DNA of 7,984 nucleotides from an uncultured Azospirillum sp. GTDB taxonomy: Bacteria > Pseudomonadota > Alphaproteobacteria > Azospirillales > Azospirillaceae. Made by a program: the position numbers and the translations under genes. The DNA is taken from assembly GCA_937960755.1 (NCBI GenBank), contig CALGOL010000269.1, forward strand, positions 1 to 7,984, given 5' to 3'. This document shows positions 7,334 to 7,984 of the stretch, piece after piece. Numbering within the stretch: the first letter of the stretch is position 1; each line of letters starts with the position of its first letter. Below the pieces are notes generated by a model, which was given only the letters and a program-made list of their open reading frames with translations, made no database searches and had not been told where the DNA came from.

Positions 7334-7984
7334 TCAGGCCCGCGCCGCCTCCACTGCGGCCGCCTGCTCGGGCGTCAGCGCGGCGATCTGTTCGCTGGTC
7401 AGCGCGTCAAGCTGCGTCGGCGTCAGAGCGCCGATCTGACCGACGCTGAGCGCCGCCAAGCTGGTCGCGGTCAGACCGGCGACCTGGGTGGTGGTGACGC
7501 CGCCCAACTGCTGGGCGGTGAGCGCGCCGATTTCCGTCGTCGTCAGGCCGTTAAGCTGGGTCACGGTCAAGGCGCCGACGTGTTTCGAGGTCAAGGCGTC
7601 GAATTGGCTGGCGGACAGCGCCTGCAATTCGGTCACCGCCAAGTTGGAAACCTGGGTGGTGGTGAGCGCGCCGATCTGCGTCGGCGTCACCGCCGCTATC
7701 TGCGTCGTCGTTAAGGCCCGCAATTGCACGCGCCCCAGACCGTTGATCTGCGTCGTGCTCAACAGGGCGATTTGCTCCGCGGTCAGCCCGACGATCGCCT
7801 CTGTCGCCAACGCCGACAATTGAGCGGTCTTCAAGCCGGCCAATTGCGTCGAGGTCAGCGCCGCCAGTTGCGTCGCCGTCAGCCCGGCGGCGCCGCTGGA
7901 CGACAGGGCGCCGATTTGCGTCGACGACAGGGCGGCGAGCTGCGTCGAGGCCACCATCAGCGGCGTGACGTCCTCGTATCCGGA
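7334..7984 (-). CDS. Ser/Thr-rich octapeptide-repeat protein, N-terminus beyond the window
   Basis: No named family is recognised with confidence. The frame is open to the right edge (upstream codons read S-G-Y-E-D-V-T-P-L before the Met at 7957), and that Met lacks a properly spaced Shine-Dalgarno (nearest GAGGA is 13 nt away), so the gene most likely begins outside the window. From residue 5 (counted from that Met) to residue 204 the protein is 25 consecutive octapeptides, followed by A-R-A and TGA at 7334-7336. The visible part has no Cys, Trp or Tyr, one Phe, and is very rich in Thr, Ser, Ala, Leu and Gln. No signal peptide or membrane segment is visible, although the true N-terminus is missing. 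It lies upstream of the GT41-like gene, probably in one transcript, which suggests it may be the acceptor protein. Alternatives are a surface or structural repeat protein unrelated to the enzyme. Confidence 0.8.
   Translation of the reverse strand, partial: SGYEDVTPLMVASTQLAALSSTQIGALSSSGAAGLTATQLAALTSTQLAGLKTAQLSALATEAIVGLTAEQIALLSTTQINGLGRVQLRALTTTQIAAVTPTQIGALTTTQVSNLAVTELQALSASQFDALTSKHVGALTVTQLNGLTTTEIGALTAQQLGGVTTTQVAGLTATSLAALSVGQIGALTPTQLDALTSEQIAALTPEQAAAVEAARA
7346..7945 (-). repeat. 25 tandem 24-bp coding units (octapeptide T-Q-[ILV]-x-A-L-T-x)
   Basis: The array is exactly 600 bp with no indel that breaks the 8-residue register. By my count Gln is at position 2 in 19 of 25 units, Leu at position 6 in 22 (Val in the other three), Ser/Thr at position 7 in 20 and Ser/Thr at position 1 in 16. 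Typical units are TQLAALTS, TQIGALTT and TQVAGLTA. Off-consensus units include SGAAGLTA (third), EAIVGLTA (seventh) and KHVGALTV (sixteenth). Codons vary between units, so the DNA copies are old and conserved at protein level. Confidence 0.93.

Noticed and set aside
7301..7823. Plus-strand open frames across the octad gene (for example G-G-G-E-R-A-D-L-R-R-R repeats)
   Set aside because: A codon-phased repeat produces periodic open frames on both strands. The minus strand gives the coherent octad, joins the glycosyltransferase gene in orientation and has sensible amino-acid use.
7346..7945. 24-bp periodic DNA as a CRISPR array or non-coding satellite
   Set aside because: There are no repeat/unique-spacer alternations. 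The period is exactly eight codons, the protein pattern is conserved and the codons vary, as expected for a coding repeat.
7346..7945. Relation to TAL-effector repeats because of L-T-P-E-Q segments
   Set aside because: TALE units are 33-35 residues with a variable di-residue. Here the unit is 8 residues, so the likeness is only a shared helix-capping pattern.

Overview
The window is GC-rich, densely coded bacterial DNA. The gene families and base composition fit a Proteobacterium, most likely an alphaproteobacterium; that placement is inferred from composition and gene style, not from a marker gene. Bases 1-46 are not biological. They match the Illumina TruSeq P5/Read-1 adapter, so the assembled contig begins in library adapter and the first gene is cut off there.

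Left part (47-4110, + strand): the core of a DISARM anti-phage defence system. It holds the C-terminal part of the helicase DrmA (5'-truncated) and, 9 bp downstream, an apparently complete DrmB (DUF1998 family, 622 aa). In known DISARM loci drmC (a phospholipase-D family protein) normally follows drmB. No drmC is present here.

Middle part (about 4113-5213, + strand): a decayed IS3-family insertion sequence starting within a few bases of the drmB stop codon. It has orfA, a poly-A slippery site and orfB in the -1 frame. It carries four visible lesions: a frame error at the start of orfA, an in-frame TAG in orfB, replacement of the last catalytic Glu by Asp, and loss of the 3' end. It is a relic and marks the break between the defence genes and the next block.

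Right part (5229-7984, - strand): a probable two-gene unit. The upstream gene, running off the right edge, encodes a protein that is almost entirely an uninterrupted array of 25 Ser/Thr-rich octapeptides (consensus T-Q-hydrophobic-x-A-L-T-x). The downstream gene, 59 bp later, encodes a 681-residue TPR protein with an O-GlcNAc-transferase-like (GT41/SPINDLY-type) catalytic domain. A Ser/Thr glycosyltransferase directly behind a Ser/Thr repeat protein suggests an enzyme-substrate pair. This is the most interesting and least described feature of the window, but it is inference from gene order and composition. A 6-codon leader ORF, apparently arisen by duplication of the start region, overlaps the glycosyltransferase start codon.

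No tRNA, rRNA, CRISPR array or convincing intrinsic terminator was recognised. The only non-coding stretches are short: 4111-4175 (probable IS left end), about 5214-5228 and 7275-7333.
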